DNA of 64,000 nucleotides from Bradyrhizobium sp. Arg816. Lineage in GTDB: Bacteria; Pseudomonadota; Alphaproteobacteria; Rhizobiales; Xanthobacteraceae. This document shows positions 27,771-37,118 of the stretch, piece by piece; position 1 is the stretch's first letter, and every line of letters starts with the position of its first letter. The stretch is taken from positions 496,001 through 560,000 of the forward strand of contig NZ_JAPRAQ010000003.1 in the NCBI RefSeq assembly GCF_029989365.1. Direction: 5' to 3'. The translations under genes were made by a program, and so were the position numbers. The notes beneath the pieces were generated by a model that saw only the letters and a program-made list of their open reading frames with translations, was not told where the DNA came from and searched no databases.

Positions 27771-28946
27771 ATGACAGATCATAGCCCGGAAGTCGCAACA
27801 GTCCCCGCGAAGGCGCAGCGCGTCCTGGTCCTCCAGGGCGGTGGGGCGCTCGGCTCCTATCAGGCCGGCGCCTATCAGGCGCTGTGCCATTTCGACTTCG
27901 AGCCGGAATGGGTCGCCGGCATCTCGATCGGCGCGGTCAACGCCGCCATCATCGCCGGCAATGACGGACACACCCGCATCAAGCGGCTCAAGGAATTCTG
28001 GGAGATGGTGTCGGCGCCGGTGCCGTGGAAGCCGATCGGCAAGAGCGATCACAGCCGCGAGCTGTTCAACTCGACCAGTGCCGCATTGATCGCGACCTTC
28101 GGGGTGCCCGGTTTCTTCACGCCGCGCATTCCGCCCGCGCCGCTCTGGCCGCCCGGCAGCAAGCAGGCCGAGAGCTATTACGACACCGCGCCGCTGAAGA
28201 AGACGCTGGAGCGCCTGGTCGATTTCGACCGCATCAACGATCTGAAGACGCGGCTGTCGGTCGGCGCCGTCGGCGTCACCTCGGGCAACTTCAAATATTT
28301 CGACAATTACGAGTTCAAGAAGCTCGGCAAGACCATCGGCCCCGAGCACATCATGGCCTCCGGCGCGCTGCCGCCGGGCTTTCCGTCCGTCGTGATCGAA
28401 GGCGAGCACTACTGGGACGGCGGCATCGCCTCCAACACACCGCTCGACTACGTGCTCGATGCCGAGATCGCTCGCGACATGCTGATCTTCCAGGTCGATC
28501 TGTTCAGCGCCCGCGGCGATCTGCCGAATTCGCTGCTCGAGGCGACCGAGCGCGAGAAGGACATCCGCTTCTCCAGCCGAACGCGGATGAACACCGACAA
28601 GAACAAGCAGATCCACAACGCCCGCAGGGCCGTGCGCGACCTGATCGGCAAATTGCCGGACTATCTGAAGAACGACCCGTCCGTCGAATTCCTCGCGAAG
28701 GTGTCGCGCGAAAGCACCGTCACCGTGGTGCACCTGATCTATCGCAGCAAGAACTACGAATCCTCGTCGAAGGATTACGACTTCTCGCATGTCGGCATGG
28801 TCGAGCATTGGGAAGCCGGCGTGCGCGACGTGCATCTGTCGATGCGCCATAAGGACTGGCTCGAGCGGCCGCAGTCCGGCGAGACCATGGTGACCTACGA
28901 TCTCACGGGGGACGTCACCGCGCCCCCGCCAAAAAGGAGCGAATAA
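27771..28946 (+). CDS. patatin-like phospholipase with DUF3734
   Basis: 391 residues. The patatin domain has the oxyanion segment LQGGGALGSYQAGAYQAL, the nucleophile motif GISIG (Ser52) and the catalytic Asp in DGGIASNTP. The C-terminal DUF3734 region ends near GMVEHWEAGVRDVHLSMRH. It probably hydrolyses acyl esters. In rhizobia this gene is commonly followed by a 3-hydroxybutyrate dehydrogenase, as here with a one-base gap, so a role in polyhydroxybutyrate or related acyl metabolism is plausible but unproven. Confidence 0.92.
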   Translation: MTDHSPEVATVPAKAQRVLVLQGGGALGSYQAGAYQALCHFDFEPEWVAGISIGAVNAAIIAGNDGHTRIKRLKEFWEMVSAPVPWKPIGKSDHSRELFNSTSAALIATFGVPGFFTPRIPPAPLWPPGSKQAESYYDTAPLKKTLERLVDFDRINDLKTRLSVGAVGVTSGNFKYFDNYEFKKLGKTIGPEHIMASGALPPGFPSVVIEGEHYWDGGIASNTPLDYVLDAEIARDMLIFQVDLFSARGDLPNSLLEATEREKDIRFSSRTRMNTDKNKQIHNARRAVRDLIGKLPDYLKNDPSVEFLAKVSRESTVTVVHLIYRSKNYESSSKDYDFSHVGMVEHWEAGVRDVHLSMRHKDWLERPQSGETMVTYDLTGDVTAPPPKRSE

Positions 28947-28947
28947 C

Positions 28948-29736
28948 ATGGGTAGTCTGTCAGGCAAGAACGCCGTCGTGACCGGTTCGACCAGCGGCAT
29001 CGGGCTCGCCTATGCGCGCGCCTTCGCCGCCGCTGGGGCCAATGTCGTCATCAACGGCTTCGGCTCGCCGGAAGACATCGAGAAGGAGCGCGCCAAGATC
29101 GAGTCCGACTTCGGCGTGAAGGCGGTGTACTCGCCGGCCGACATGACCAAGCCCGCCGAGATCGCCGGGATGATCGCGCTCGGCGAGAAGTCGTTTGGCT
29201 CCGTCGACGTCCTCGTCAACAATGCCGGCATCCAGTTCGTCTCGCCGATCGAGGAATTCCCGGTCGAGAAGTGGGACCAGATCATCGCGATCAACCTGTC
29301 CTCGGCTTTCCATGCCATCCGCGCGGCGGTGCCCGGCATGAAGAAGAAGGGCTGGGGCCGTATCATCAACACGGCGTCGGCGCACTCGCTGGTCGCCTCG
29401 CCCTTCAAGTCCGCCTATGTGTCGGCCAAGCACGGCATCGCCGGCCTGACCAAGACCGTGGCGCTCGAGGTCGCGACCCACAAGATCACCTGCAACTGCA
29501 TCAGCCCCGGCTATGTCTGGACGCCGCTGGTGGAGAAGCAGATCCCCGACACGATGAAGGCGCGCAACCTCACGCGCGAGCAGGTCATCAACGACGTGCT
29601 GCTCGACGCGCAGCCGACCAAGGAGTTCGTCACCTCCGAGCAGGTCGCAGCCCTCGCGCTGTTCCTGTGCGGCGACGACGCCGCGCAGATCACCGGCACC
29701 AACCTGTCGATCGACGGCGGCTGGACGGCGGAGTAA
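28948..29736 (+). CDS. bdhA: 3-hydroxybutyrate dehydrogenase
   Basis: A 262-residue short-chain dehydrogenase. It has the nucleotide motif TGSTSGIG, NNAG, the catalytic Ser and YVSAK, and the substrate-loop region with CISPGYVWTPLVEKQIPDTM, typical of D-3-hydroxybutyrate dehydrogenases. It oxidises 3-hydroxybutyrate from polyhydroxybutyrate breakdown to acetoacetate. GGAG precedes the ATG. It is operonic with the patatin gene. Confidence 0.9.
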   Translation: MGSLSGKNAVVTGSTSGIGLAYARAFAAAGANVVINGFGSPEDIEKERAKIESDFGVKAVYSPADMTKPAEIAGMIALGEKSFGSVDVLVNNAGIQFVSPIEEFPVEKWDQIIAINLSSAFHAIRAAVPGMKKKGWGRIINTASAHSLVASPFKSAYVSAKHGIAGLTKTVALEVATHKITCNCISPGYVWTPLVEKQIPDTMKARNLTREQVINDVLLDAQPTKEFVTSEQVAALALFLCGDDAAQITGTNLSIDGGWTAE

Positions 29737-29743
29737 CGACCGG

Positions 29744-29861
29744 TGTCATGCCCCGGCTTGACCGGGGCATCCAGTACGCCGCGGCGGAAGTTGCAAGAGC
29801 GAGTTCGCCAACGTTAGGCTCTGGAGTACTGGATCGCCCGGTCAAGCCGGGCGATGACAGC
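29744..29861. repeat. bradyrhizobial TGTCAT...CCAGTACGCCGCGG repeat, copy 2
   Basis: GCCCCGGCTTGACCGGGGC hairpin, CCAGTACGCCGCGG, spacer, GGAGTACTGGATC and GCCCGGTCAAGCCGGGC hairpin. It lies between convergent bdhA and the TauE/SafE gene. Confidence 0.85.
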
Positions 29862-29878
29862 TAGGGCGGGTGGCTGGC

Positions 29879-30703
29879 CTAATGCGTCCAGGCCAGCGCC
29901 GTCACGATCGCGGACGACAGGTTCAGCTCCGCGAACATGATCTTGCCGGCGACCACGAACAGCACGCAGGCAAGCGTCAGGCGCAGCACCGTCTCGGGGA
30001 CGCGCGTCGCACTGAGGCTGCCGACGATGATGCCGGGCAGCGAGCCCAGCAGCAGCACGCCCATCAGGGCCCAATCCACATCGCCAAGCGCCCAATGTCC
30101 GATGCCCGCGACCAGCGTCAGCGGCACCGCATGCGCGATGTCCGAGCCGACGATGGTCGCCATCGGCAGGCGCGGATAGAGCAGCAGCAGCACGGTGACG
30201 CCGACCGCTCCGGCACCGACGGACGAGATCGACACCAGCACGCCGAGCACGATGCCGGTGACGACGGTCGCGATGGCCGTGGTGCGCTCATTGACCTGCT
30301 CGAGGCGCTTCCGATAGCGCTCCATGAGAGCCTTGCGGAAGATCAGCGAGGTCGCGGTCAGCAGCAGTGCAAAGCACAGCACCAGATTGACCAGGCTGCG
30401 CTCGGAATCGCTCCTGAGGTCGAGCTTCCACAGCACGAGCAGCGTCAGCGCGCTCGCCGGGATGCTGCCGCAGGCGAGCCGCAGCACGGCGGGCCAGTGC
30501 ACGCTCCGCGACCAGCCATGCACCACGCTGCCGCCGGTCTTGGTGGCGGCGGCATAGAGCAGGTCGGTGCCGACGGCGGTGGAGGGGTGGATGCCGAACA
30601 GCAGGATCAGCAGCGGCGTCATCAGCGAGCCGCCGCCCACGCCGGTCATCCCGACAAGCAGGCCGACGCCAAATCCGGAGGCGACATAGAGTGGATCAAT
30701 CAT
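29879..30703 (-). CDS. TauE/SafE (TSUP) family membrane transporter
   Basis: 274 residues, about eight hydrophobic helices. The N-terminal SGFGVGLLVGMTGVGGGSLMT is the glycine-rich family signature, and it is repeated in the second half as GIVLGVLVSISSVGAGAVG. TSUP proteins export sulfite, sulfoacetate or other organosulfur anions, or move other anions. The nearby sulfate assimilation genes make sulfite export attractive, but several genes lie between and the substrate is not proven. Confidence 0.9.
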   Translation of the reverse strand: MIDPLYVASGFGVGLLVGMTGVGGGSLMTPLLILLFGIHPSTAVGTDLLYAAATKTGGSVVHGWSRSVHWPAVLRLACGSIPASALTLLVLWKLDLRSDSERSLVNLVLCFALLLTATSLIFRKALMERYRKRLEQVNERTTAIATVVTGIVLGVLVSISSVGAGAVGVTVLLLLYPRLPMATIVGSDIAHAVPLTLVAGIGHWALGDVDWALMGVLLLGSLPGIIVGSLSATRVPETVLRLTLACVLFVVAGKIMFAELNLSSAIVTALAWTH

Positions 30704-30893
30704 GTCTGGGGAATCTTAGGTTTATCTCGTCGGTTGAGCAATATGACGTAGAATAAAATTTCCCTGAAGCGCAACCGTTTGGGTTGAATAAGAATAATCT
30801 TGCTACGGACGGTGGGCGGGGAGGGGGTTTCAGTCGCCGCTGCGCAAGGCGCGAAACAGCCATTCTCCAGGCCGGCAACCCGGGTGGCAGCGC

Positions 30894-32261
30894 CTATTTG
30901 CCAAACGCCAGCACGTGCAGGCCGAGCCGCTGGCGCACGATCCAGAACAGCAGCACTGTCTCGAATGTCAGCGAGATCGAGGTCGCAGCCGCGGCGCCGT
31001 GACCGCCGAAGCTCGGCACCAGCGCGATGCAGAGCACGACGTTCATCACGAAGGCCAGCGCGTAGGCCAGCGCGCAGATCTTCTGCTGGCCGAGCATGTT
31101 AAGCAGGCGCTCGACCGGTCCAATCGCGGCGCGCACCACGAGGCCGATCGCGGCGACGAACATGATGTCGTAGCCAACCGTGAATTGCGGGCCGAACAGC
31201 CAGAGCAGCGGCTTGCCAAGCGCAAGCAGCACGATTGTCGCTGCCAGCGACGGCCAGAACGTCCAGTTGATGGCATGCGCGACATAGGCCGACAGGCGCG
31301 CCTTGTCGCCGAGCGCGTTGTACTCGGCGAAGCGATGCGCGGTGGTCGCCGACATCGCGTAGTGGATGAACGAGACCAAAGCGAGCGTCTTCACCACCGC
31401 GAAATAGACACCGACCTCGTCCGACGGGCGGAACTGCTGAAGCACCAGCACGTCGGTATAGGACAGCAGCAGGTAAAAGCTCTCGACCAGCAGGATCGGC
31501 AGCGAGACGGCGAGCCAGCCGCCGATGTCGTAGGTTTTGGGGCCTGGCTCGATATGATCGGCGAGCTTGCGGTTCAGCACCACCATCTGCCCGGTCATCG
31601 CGATCCACACCGCGCCGGCGCTCGCGACCATCGCGGCGACCGCGCCGAGATGATAGCCGAGCAGGAAGGCAGCGGCCGTGATGCCGATGATCAGCGCCTG
31701 GCGGATGATGAATTGCGGCATCAAACCGAGCTGCATCCAGTCATGCGAGCGCGCGATGCCGTCCTGGGTGTTGGCGACGACGAAGGCGGGCAGCGTCATG
31801 CAGCCGATATAGAGCGGCAGCACCTCGGCCGGATTAATCCAGGGCGAGAGCAGCTTGACGATACCGGCGAGCCCCAGCGACACCAGCGTGGACGCGGCAA
31901 AGGTCAGCCAGCGGCTGCCGGAGAGAAAGCCGCGCAGCAGCGCATGCTCACCGCTGGTGCGATACTCGGGAATGATCTTTTGCGCGGAGGCCGAGATGCC
32001 GAAATCCATCATGCTGCCGAGCAGCAGCACCCAGGTCCAGACATAGACGTAGATGCCGTAGTCGGACGTCCCCATCCAGCGCGCGAGCAGAACCTGCGAG
32101 AAATAGGCGAGGCCTGCGCTGATCACCCGGATGATGAAGATGGTGCCGGCCAACCGCCGCGTCAGCGACGCCTCGTTCGACCCGCCCGTCAGCTTCGCGC
32201 GCAGCCGCGCGACGAGGCCGGCAGGTCCGGTCGTTGCGGGTTCTGCATCCATCACGGCCAA
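30894..32261 (-). CDS. polysaccharide/oligosaccharide flippase family protein (Wzx-like)
   Basis: 455 residues with about 12-14 membrane helices. The N-terminal block RRLAGTIFIIRVISAGLAYF, followed by QVLLARWMGTSDYGIYVYVW, is typical of MOP-superfamily polysaccharide exporters. It probably flips a lipid-linked sugar. No glycosyltransferase genes are adjacent, so the polymer is unknown. A 324-bp gap with a repeat lies on its 5' side. Confidence 0.87.
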   Translation of the reverse strand: MAVMDAEPATTGPAGLVARLRAKLTGGSNEASLTRRLAGTIFIIRVISAGLAYFSQVLLARWMGTSDYGIYVYVWTWVLLLGSMMDFGISASAQKIIPEYRTSGEHALLRGFLSGSRWLTFAASTLVSLGLAGIVKLLSPWINPAEVLPLYIGCMTLPAFVVANTQDGIARSHDWMQLGLMPQFIIRQALIIGITAAAFLLGYHLGAVAAMVASAGAVWIAMTGQMVVLNRKLADHIEPGPKTYDIGGWLAVSLPILLVESFYLLLSYTDVLVLQQFRPSDEVGVYFAVVKTLALVSFIHYAMSATTAHRFAEYNALGDKARLSAYVAHAINWTFWPSLAATIVLLALGKPLLWLFGPQFTVGYDIMFVAAIGLVVRAAIGPVERLLNMLGQQKICALAYALAFVMNVVLCIALVPSFGGHGAAAATSISLTFETVLLFWIVRQRLGLHVLAFGK

Positions 32262-32585
32262 TTCGAGATCCCCAGGGCGTCCGTATCAGGCGTCCCGCAT
32301 GCTGCGGCAGGCCTGATGCGGTAGCCCTTGGGGATTAGCAACCATTCGTTAAGATTGGGTTGGGTGAGGCATGCTGCCGCTCCAGCCACCGGCGTCGTCC
32401 CCGCCTAGTGCGCAATTGCGCACGGGGGCGGGGACCCATAACCCCAGGGAGACATTGTTGCGCTGGCTGGCAACTCCGAGTCCTCGCCAAACCACTCCCT
32501 GTGGCTATGGGTCCCGGGCTTTCGCTGCGCGCGCCCCGGGACGACAGCTGAATATGTGGCGCTGGCAGCGCAACTCAGCTCCGGC
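32262..32585. other. 324-bp intergenic gap dominated by a repeat
   Basis: Between the flippase start and the end of the DsbD-alpha-like gene. It holds the palindromic repeat at 32392-32548. The AT-richer piece at about 32335-32365 may carry the flippase promoter. No gene is supported. Confidence 0.6.
32392..32548. repeat. GCGTCGTCCCCGCC...GGGACGACAGC intergenic repeat
   Basis: Starts GCGTCGTCCCCGCCTAGTGC with the palindrome TGCGCAATTGCGCA, has GACCCATAACCCCAGGG and its mirror CCCTGTGGCTATGGGTC, and ends GCCCCGGGACGACAGC. This nested dyad is common in Bradyrhizobium intergenic DNA. Confidence 0.8.
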
Positions 32586-33425
32586 TTACTCCAGATTCGT
32601 ATTGAACTCGTACGACTTCTCAGGCGCGACGAGTGTGAACTTCAGCGCCGCGCCGTCGGGCTTGGCGCCCGGCGGCAGTCCGTCGAGCTCGAAGGAAAAT
32701 CGCTGCACGCCGGGTGGGCTGCGGTCGACCGGCGCCGGGATCGGCAACGCCCAATCGGGCGTCGGCCCTTCCACGAACAAATTGACGCCGCGGCTATCGG
32801 GCACGACCACGTCGACCACGACATTCTTGGGCCCGTCACGTCTGACGTCGCGGATGGTCAGCGGATTGGGATCACCGATCGTGGCAGGCTTCGGCACGGT
32901 GTCGAGCGCGGCACGCAGATTGGCGTCCTCGGTCGAGGCGACGTTGTTGAAGCCGAGCTCGACATTGGCCTCGACGGGAACGCAGAGCTTCTCGCACACG
33001 GCGTAGTTGATCTCGGCGCGCAGCGTCACCGGCTTGTCGGGCGCCTTGGGCACGATGCGCAGAGGCAGCACGATCTGGCCGTGATAGCCGATCGAATGCC
33101 CGCCGGCGCCGTCATCGAATTTCAGCGGCGCCGGCCACATCACCGTCACCGCTTCGACATTGTCCGATTTCGAGAAATCGAACCGCGGCGGAACGCCGGA
33201 ATCGCCGGGGATGCGCCAGTAGGTCTTCCATCCCTGCTGGAGCTGGAAGGCGATACCGCCGAGCAGGACGGCGCCGCTGCGCGACCCTGCGATCAATCGC
33301 ACTGCGGAATGGCCGTCGCGCTGCCAGGGCGAAGCGTCGTCGGCGCGGGCTGCGAGCGTCACCGACGACGCAAGCAGGGTTGTTGCGACGCCAATCGCCG
33401 CATGCAGGGGAACTCTTGTCAGCAT
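32586..33425 (-). CDS. secreted DsbD alpha-domain-like thiol-disulfide protein
   Basis: 279 residues. A signal peptide (VPLHAAIGVATTLLASSVTL, then AARA) precedes an immunoglobulin-like DsbD N-terminal domain with LQQGWKTYWRIPGDSGVPPR and the Cys pair in NYAVCEKLCVPVEA. DsbD-alpha shuttles electrons to periplasmic proteins. No membrane DsbD-beta domain is fused or adjacent, so its electron donor is elsewhere. Confidence 0.85.
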   Translation of the reverse strand: MLTRVPLHAAIGVATTLLASSVTLAARADDASPWQRDGHSAVRLIAGSRSGAVLLGGIAFQLQQGWKTYWRIPGDSGVPPRFDFSKSDNVEAVTVMWPAPLKFDDGAGGHSIGYHGQIVLPLRIVPKAPDKPVTLRAEINYAVCEKLCVPVEANVELGFNNVASTEDANLRAALDTVPKPATIGDPNPLTIRDVRRDGPKNVVVDVVVPDSRGVNLFVEGPTPDWALPIPAPVDRSPPGVQRFSFELDGLPPGAKPDGAALKFTLVAPEKSYEFNTNLE

Positions 33426-33567
33426 GGCACGTCTTTACAGGGTCGCCCCTGGGCAAACCATTGAATTGCTTGTGATGGATGCACCTGAATCAAGTCGAGG
33501 CAAGCCTTGATTTGACAGCGGCCCGGCCCGACATCAGGATAGGAATCGAAACCGGAGTGCTTTACCG

Positions 33568-34212
33568 ATGGCTCCCACAGGCAAAAGGACGGGCGAAAGC
33601 ACCCGCAGCGCGGCCCCCGCGCTTCCCAGCTCGGCCGGCTATCTCGACGGCCAGCTCCTGATCGCGATGCCCGTGATGGGCGATGAGCGCTTCGAGCGCT
33701 CGGTGATCTATCTCTGTGCGCATTCCGCCGAGGGCGCGATGGGCATCATCGTCAATCATCCCGCCGGCAGCATCGACTTCCCCGAGCTCCTGCAGCAGCT
33801 CGGCATCATCAAGAAGGGCGAGCACATCAAGCTGCCGGAGAACGCCGAAAGCATGAAAGTGCTGCGTGGCGGACCGGTCGATACCGGCCGCGGCTTCGTG
33901 CTGCATTCCAGCGATTTCTACATCGAGAACGCGACGCTCCGGATCGACGACGGCGTCTGCCTCACCGCGACCGTCGACATCCTGCGGGCGATCGCCAACG
34001 GCTCCGGCCCGAAGCACGCCATCCTAGCGCTTGGTTATGCCGGCTGGGCGCCGGGCCAGCTCGAGACCGAAATCCAGAGCAATGGCTGGCTGCATTGCGA
34101 TGCGGATTCGGATTTGATCTTCGGCGACGATGTTGACGAGAAGTACGGCCGCGCGCTGCGCAAGATCGGCATCGATCCCGGCATGCTCTCGAACGATGCG
34201 GGACACGCGTAG
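33568..34212 (+). CDS. YqgE/AlgH family protein
   Basis: 214 residues. The conserved N-terminal segment is [20 protein letters not shown], then [37 protein letters not shown] and [16 protein letters not shown] follow. This widespread single-domain family has no firm function. It influences alginate expression in Pseudomonas. The first 25 residues are a Thr/Arg/Ser-rich extension. A later start is possible at 33670 (MPVMGD), but that would cut into the domain. Confidence 0.92.
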   Translation: MAPTGKRTGESTRSAAPALPSSAGYLDGQLLIAMPVMGDERFERSVIYLCAHSAEGAMGIIVNHPAGSIDFPELLQQLGIIKKGEHIKLPENAESMKVLRGGPVDTGRGFVLHSSDFYIENATLRIDDGVCLTATVDILRAIANGSGPKHAILALGYAGWAPGQLETEIQSNGWLHCDADSDLIFGDDVDEKYGRALRKIGIDPGMLSNDAGHA

Positions 34213-34262
34213 CTGTGTAACAACTGCTGCGAAGGTTTGCGGTGTCCTGCGCCCCCCTCCGC

Positions 34263-34366
34263 TGTCGTGCCCCGGCTTGACCGGGGCATCCAGTACGCCG
34301 CGGCCTATCGATTGCATCACAACCGTCTCGGAGTACTGGATCGCCCGGTCAAGCCGGGCGATGACC
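34263..34366. repeat. bradyrhizobial TGTCAT...CCAGTACGCCGCGG repeat, copy 3
   Basis: Nearly identical in arms to the copy at 29744: GCCCCGGCTTGACCGGGGC, CCAGTACGCCGCGG, GGAGTACTGGATC and GCCCGGTCAAGCCGGGC. Between the convergent YqgE and TfdA-like genes. Confidence 0.85.
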
Positions 34367-34387
34367 ACGTCCAGCGGGGTGTGCCGC

Positions 34388-35275
34388 CTACTCCGCCGCC
34401 TGCTGCTGTACCGTCGGCTCTGTCCCCGCCACCGTCGCACGGCGCATGTCGCGGGGCTGGGACTGGTCGTAGCGGCGGACGCGATGCATGGTCTGGCGGT
34501 TGTCCCACATCACGAGATCATGCAGCTTCCATTTGTGGACGTAGACAAACTCGGCCTGCGTCGCATGCTCGTTCAGATCGCGCAGCAGCAGCCGGCCCTC
34601 CGGCACGCTCATGCTGACGATCTTGCCGGCATGCGATGAGAGATAGAGCGACTTGCGGCGATGCACCGGATGGGTGCGCACCAGGCGTTGCAGCACCGGC
34701 TTGAACATCTGTTTTTCGTCGTCGGTGTACTCGGTGAAGCCGAGCGATCCGCGCGAATACATCAGCGAGTGCTCGCAGACGAGATCCTCGATCTCCGCCT
34801 TGGTGTCGTCATCGAGCGCGTCATAGGCCGCGCGCATGTCGGCGAACTCGGTATTGCCGCCCTTCGGGTTCACCACCCGCGCCGACAGCAGCGAGAATTT
34901 TGCGGGGATCGGGCGAAACGAGCTGTCGGAATGCCACAGGCAGTTGCCGAGATTGAACAGATGCGCGCGGCTGTCCTTCGCCAGCGGCTTGCCGTCCTTG
35001 CCGAGATTGGAGACGTCGTTGAGGCCCGATTGGAGACGGTAGTCCTTTTCCTTGGTCACGGTGCCGCCGCGCGCGTCCTCGCGCTGGCCGAAATTCAGCG
35101 CGAAGGCCATCTGCTGCTCGTCGGTGATGTCCTGGTCGTGGAAGATCAGCACCGCATATTTGTCCATGGCGGCCTCGACCTCGCGCGCCTCGGCCTCGGT
35201 GAGAGGCTTTCGCAGGTCGAGGCCGGAAACCTCGCAGGCAAAATGTTTTTGAAGCTGCCGGATGGCGATCGTCAT
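34388..35275 (-). CDS. TauD/TfdA family alpha-ketoglutarate-dependent dioxygenase
   Basis: A 295-residue Fe(II)/2-oxoglutarate oxygenase. Metal ligands are in LWHSDSSFRP (His and Asp) and in LVMWDNRQTMHRVRRYD (distal His, with the 2-oxoglutarate Arg in DMRRAT). Several stretches resemble TfdA, which attacks phenoxyacetates: SRAHLFNLGNCLWHSDSSFR, NTEFADMRAAYDAL and EHATQAEFVYVHKW. TfdA-alpha homologues occur in bradyrhizobia with no herbicide exposure, so the natural substrate is probably another aryl or alkyl ether or acid. ATG at 35275 has GGGAG eight bases upstream. Two dehydrogenase genes follow on its 5' side. Confidence 0.88.
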   Translation of the reverse strand: MTIAIRQLQKHFACEVSGLDLRKPLTEAEAREVEAAMDKYAVLIFHDQDITDEQQMAFALNFGQREDARGGTVTKEKDYRLQSGLNDVSNLGKDGKPLAKDSRAHLFNLGNCLWHSDSSFRPIPAKFSLLSARVVNPKGGNTEFADMRAAYDALDDDTKAEIEDLVCEHSLMYSRGSLGFTEYTDDEKQMFKPVLQRLVRTHPVHRRKSLYLSSHAGKIVSMSVPEGRLLLRDLNEHATQAEFVYVHKWKLHDLVMWDNRQTMHRVRRYDQSQPRDMRRATVAGTEPTVQQQAAE

Positions 35276-35372
35276 GGTGTTTCTCCCGCAAACCGCGAGC
35301 GGTTGGTCCCGCTCTGCCGGTGAAAAAGCTACTCCGGCACTCGGCGTTGTCAACGCTCGGCGCGCATGGCTC

Positions 35373-36152
35373 TCACGCGTTGCGGGCCATCAAGCCTCCA
35401 TCGACCGGGATCACCGCGCCGGTGAGGAAAGACGCAGCCGGCAGGCACAGGCTCAGCGTCATATGCGCGACCTCCTCGGGGTCGCCGTAACGGCCGAGTG
35501 CAGTGCGGCGCTTGGCGTAGATGGTCTTGTGCTCTTCGGAGATGCGGTCGGTGATGGCGGTGCGGATCGGGCCCGGGCAGATGCAGTTGACGGTGATGCC
35601 CTCGCGGCCGAGCTCGACGGCGAGCGAGCGCGTGAGGCTCGCCACGCCGCCCTTTGCCGCCGAATAGGGGCTGTGCAATGCGGTGGCGCCGAGGGCCTCG
35701 GTCGAGGCGATGTTGACGATGCGCGGGCTCTTCGACCTGCGCAGGTGCGGCAGCGCGGCGCGGATGATGCGCGGATGCGCCGTCAGCATCACCGCGATGC
35801 CCTTGGCCCAGGCATCTTCGTAAGCCTCGTCGTCTATCGCGACGCGCACGGAGATGCCGGCATTGTTGACGATGATGTCGAGTCCGCCGAAATGCGCCGC
35901 GACAGCGCCAACCACGCGCTTGATCTCGCCGCCATCGGCGACATCGAGCTTCCACGCCTTCGATGATCCGGCGTTCGCGGCAATCTCCTTGGCAACGGAC
36001 AGTGCGCCCTGCTCATCAAAGTCGGTGACGGCGACGTTTGCGCCTTCAGCGGCGAACACGCGCGCTGTGGCGCGCCCCATGCCGCTCGCAGCACCCGTGA
36101 CGAGAACGGTCAGGCCCTTCACCGACCGGCTGAGCTCCTTGAATTCGGACAT
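35373..36152 (-). CDS. short-chain dehydrogenase/reductase (SDR)
   Basis: 259 residues with TGAASGMG, NNAG, catalytic Ser and YSAAK, and the C-terminal PVDGGLM. This is a classical NAD(P)-dependent SDR. The start at 36152 is chosen from GAGGAAACGGC before the ATG. An earlier frame start would overlap the divergent neighbour. It is transcribed toward the TfdA-like gene, so both could process one compound. The substrate is unknown. Confidence 0.9.
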   Translation of the reverse strand: MSEFKELSRSVKGLTVLVTGAASGMGRATARVFAAEGANVAVTDFDEQGALSVAKEIAANAGSSKAWKLDVADGGEIKRVVGAVAAHFGGLDIIVNNAGISVRVAIDDEAYEDAWAKGIAVMLTAHPRIIRAALPHLRRSKSPRIVNIASTEALGATALHSPYSAAKGGVASLTRSLAVELGREGITVNCICPGPIRTAITDRISEEHKTIYAKRRTALGRYGDPEEVAHMTLSLCLPAASFLTGAVIPVDGGLMARNA

Positions 36153-36250
36153 GCCGTTTCCTCGCGTCTCTTGTTTCTTGTTATGAGATGGACAAGGCTG
36201 GCATCGATCAGCAGACAGGTCAAACAAGCAAAACAAAAGGGGAGGCCGCG

Positions 36251-36988
36251 ATGGCGAACGAGCTGGATTTCTTAGGCAAGCAGGTGCTGGTGGTCGGCGG
36301 TTCCAGCGGTATCGGCAACGGCATCGCGCAAGCCTTTCGTGCGAGGGGTGCCGCTGTTGCGGTCTGCGGCACGCGTGCTCATCCTGCGGAATATTCGACG
36401 CAAGAAGGCTCCGATCTCACGGGTCTTTCCTATGCGCAGCTCGACGTCGGCAACACCGGCGCGGTGGAAGCGTTCAAGCCGTCCTTCGACCGTCTCGATG
36501 TGCTCGTGCTCGCGCAGGGCGCGGTGCTCTATCGCCGCGGCGAGTTCGAGATGGCCGGCTTCCGCAAGGTCGTCGAGGTCAATCTGATGAGCCTGATGGC
36601 CTGCGCGACGCGGTTTCACTCCATGCTGCGCGACAGCAAGGGCGCGCTGATCATGGTGTCCTCGACCGCAGCCTATCATTCCACCATGGGCAATCCCGCC
36701 TACAACGCCTCGAAGACCGGCGCAGTCGGATTGACGCGGACGCTGGGCGAGGCCTGGGCCGAGGATGGCATCCGCGTCAACGGTATCGCGCCCGGCCTCG
36801 TCGACACCAAGATGACGAAGGTAACCACCGACAATCCCAAGCGGCTCGAAGGCGCGTTGTCGCGCATTCCGCTGCGGCGATTGGGCACGCCGGCTGACAT
36901 GGCGGGCGCGGCCCTGTTCCTGGCCTCGCCGCTGTCGTCCTACATCATTGGCCAGACGCTGGTCGTCGATGGCGGGCTCATCCTGTAG
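36251..36988 (+). CDS. short-chain dehydrogenase/reductase (SDR)
   Basis: 245 residues. VGGSSGIG (VGG in place of TGG), a LAQGAV stretch where NNAG is usual, catalytic Ser-Tyr-Lys with YNASK, and VVDGGLIL at the end. The start at 36251 (MANELDFLGKQV) is supported by GGGGAGG five bases upstream. It is divergent from the other SDR, with a 98-bp shared control region. The substrate is unknown. Confidence 0.9.
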   Translation: MANELDFLGKQVLVVGGSSGIGNGIAQAFRARGAAVAVCGTRAHPAEYSTQEGSDLTGLSYAQLDVGNTGAVEAFKPSFDRLDVLVLAQGAVLYRRGEFEMAGFRKVVEVNLMSLMACATRFHSMLRDSKGALIMVSSTAAYHSTMGNPAYNASKTGAVGLTRTLGEAWAEDGIRVNGIAPGLVDTKMTKVTTDNPKRLEGALSRIPLRRLGTPADMAGAALFLASPLSSYIIGQTLVVDGGLIL

Positions 36989-37064
36989 CCAGGATGGAGC
37001 GACTGGCCTGCCGTAGCTCGAAGAGTGCAGGCGGGATCCAGACTACACACTTTCGCAGAAGCTT

Positions 37065-37089
37065 GGAACTGCGCTGCTCCTGATCGGTT
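37065..37089 (+). promoter_or_regulatory. probable EcfG-type promoter of the CsbD-like gene
   Basis: GGAAC at 37065-37069, 16 bases, GGTT at 37086-37089, one mismatch from the CGTT consensus. The start codon is 29 bp further. CsbD-type genes are frequent EcfG targets, which supports the call. Confidence 0.55.
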
Positions 37090-37118
37090 ACTTGGGCTGA
37101 CCCCCGAGGAGGAGCAAC

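Noticed and set aside
34388..35275. Functional 2,4-D degradation gene tfdA
   Set aside because: Similarity is clear, but other tfd genes are absent, and TfdA-like enzymes in bradyrhizobia are common without herbicide use.
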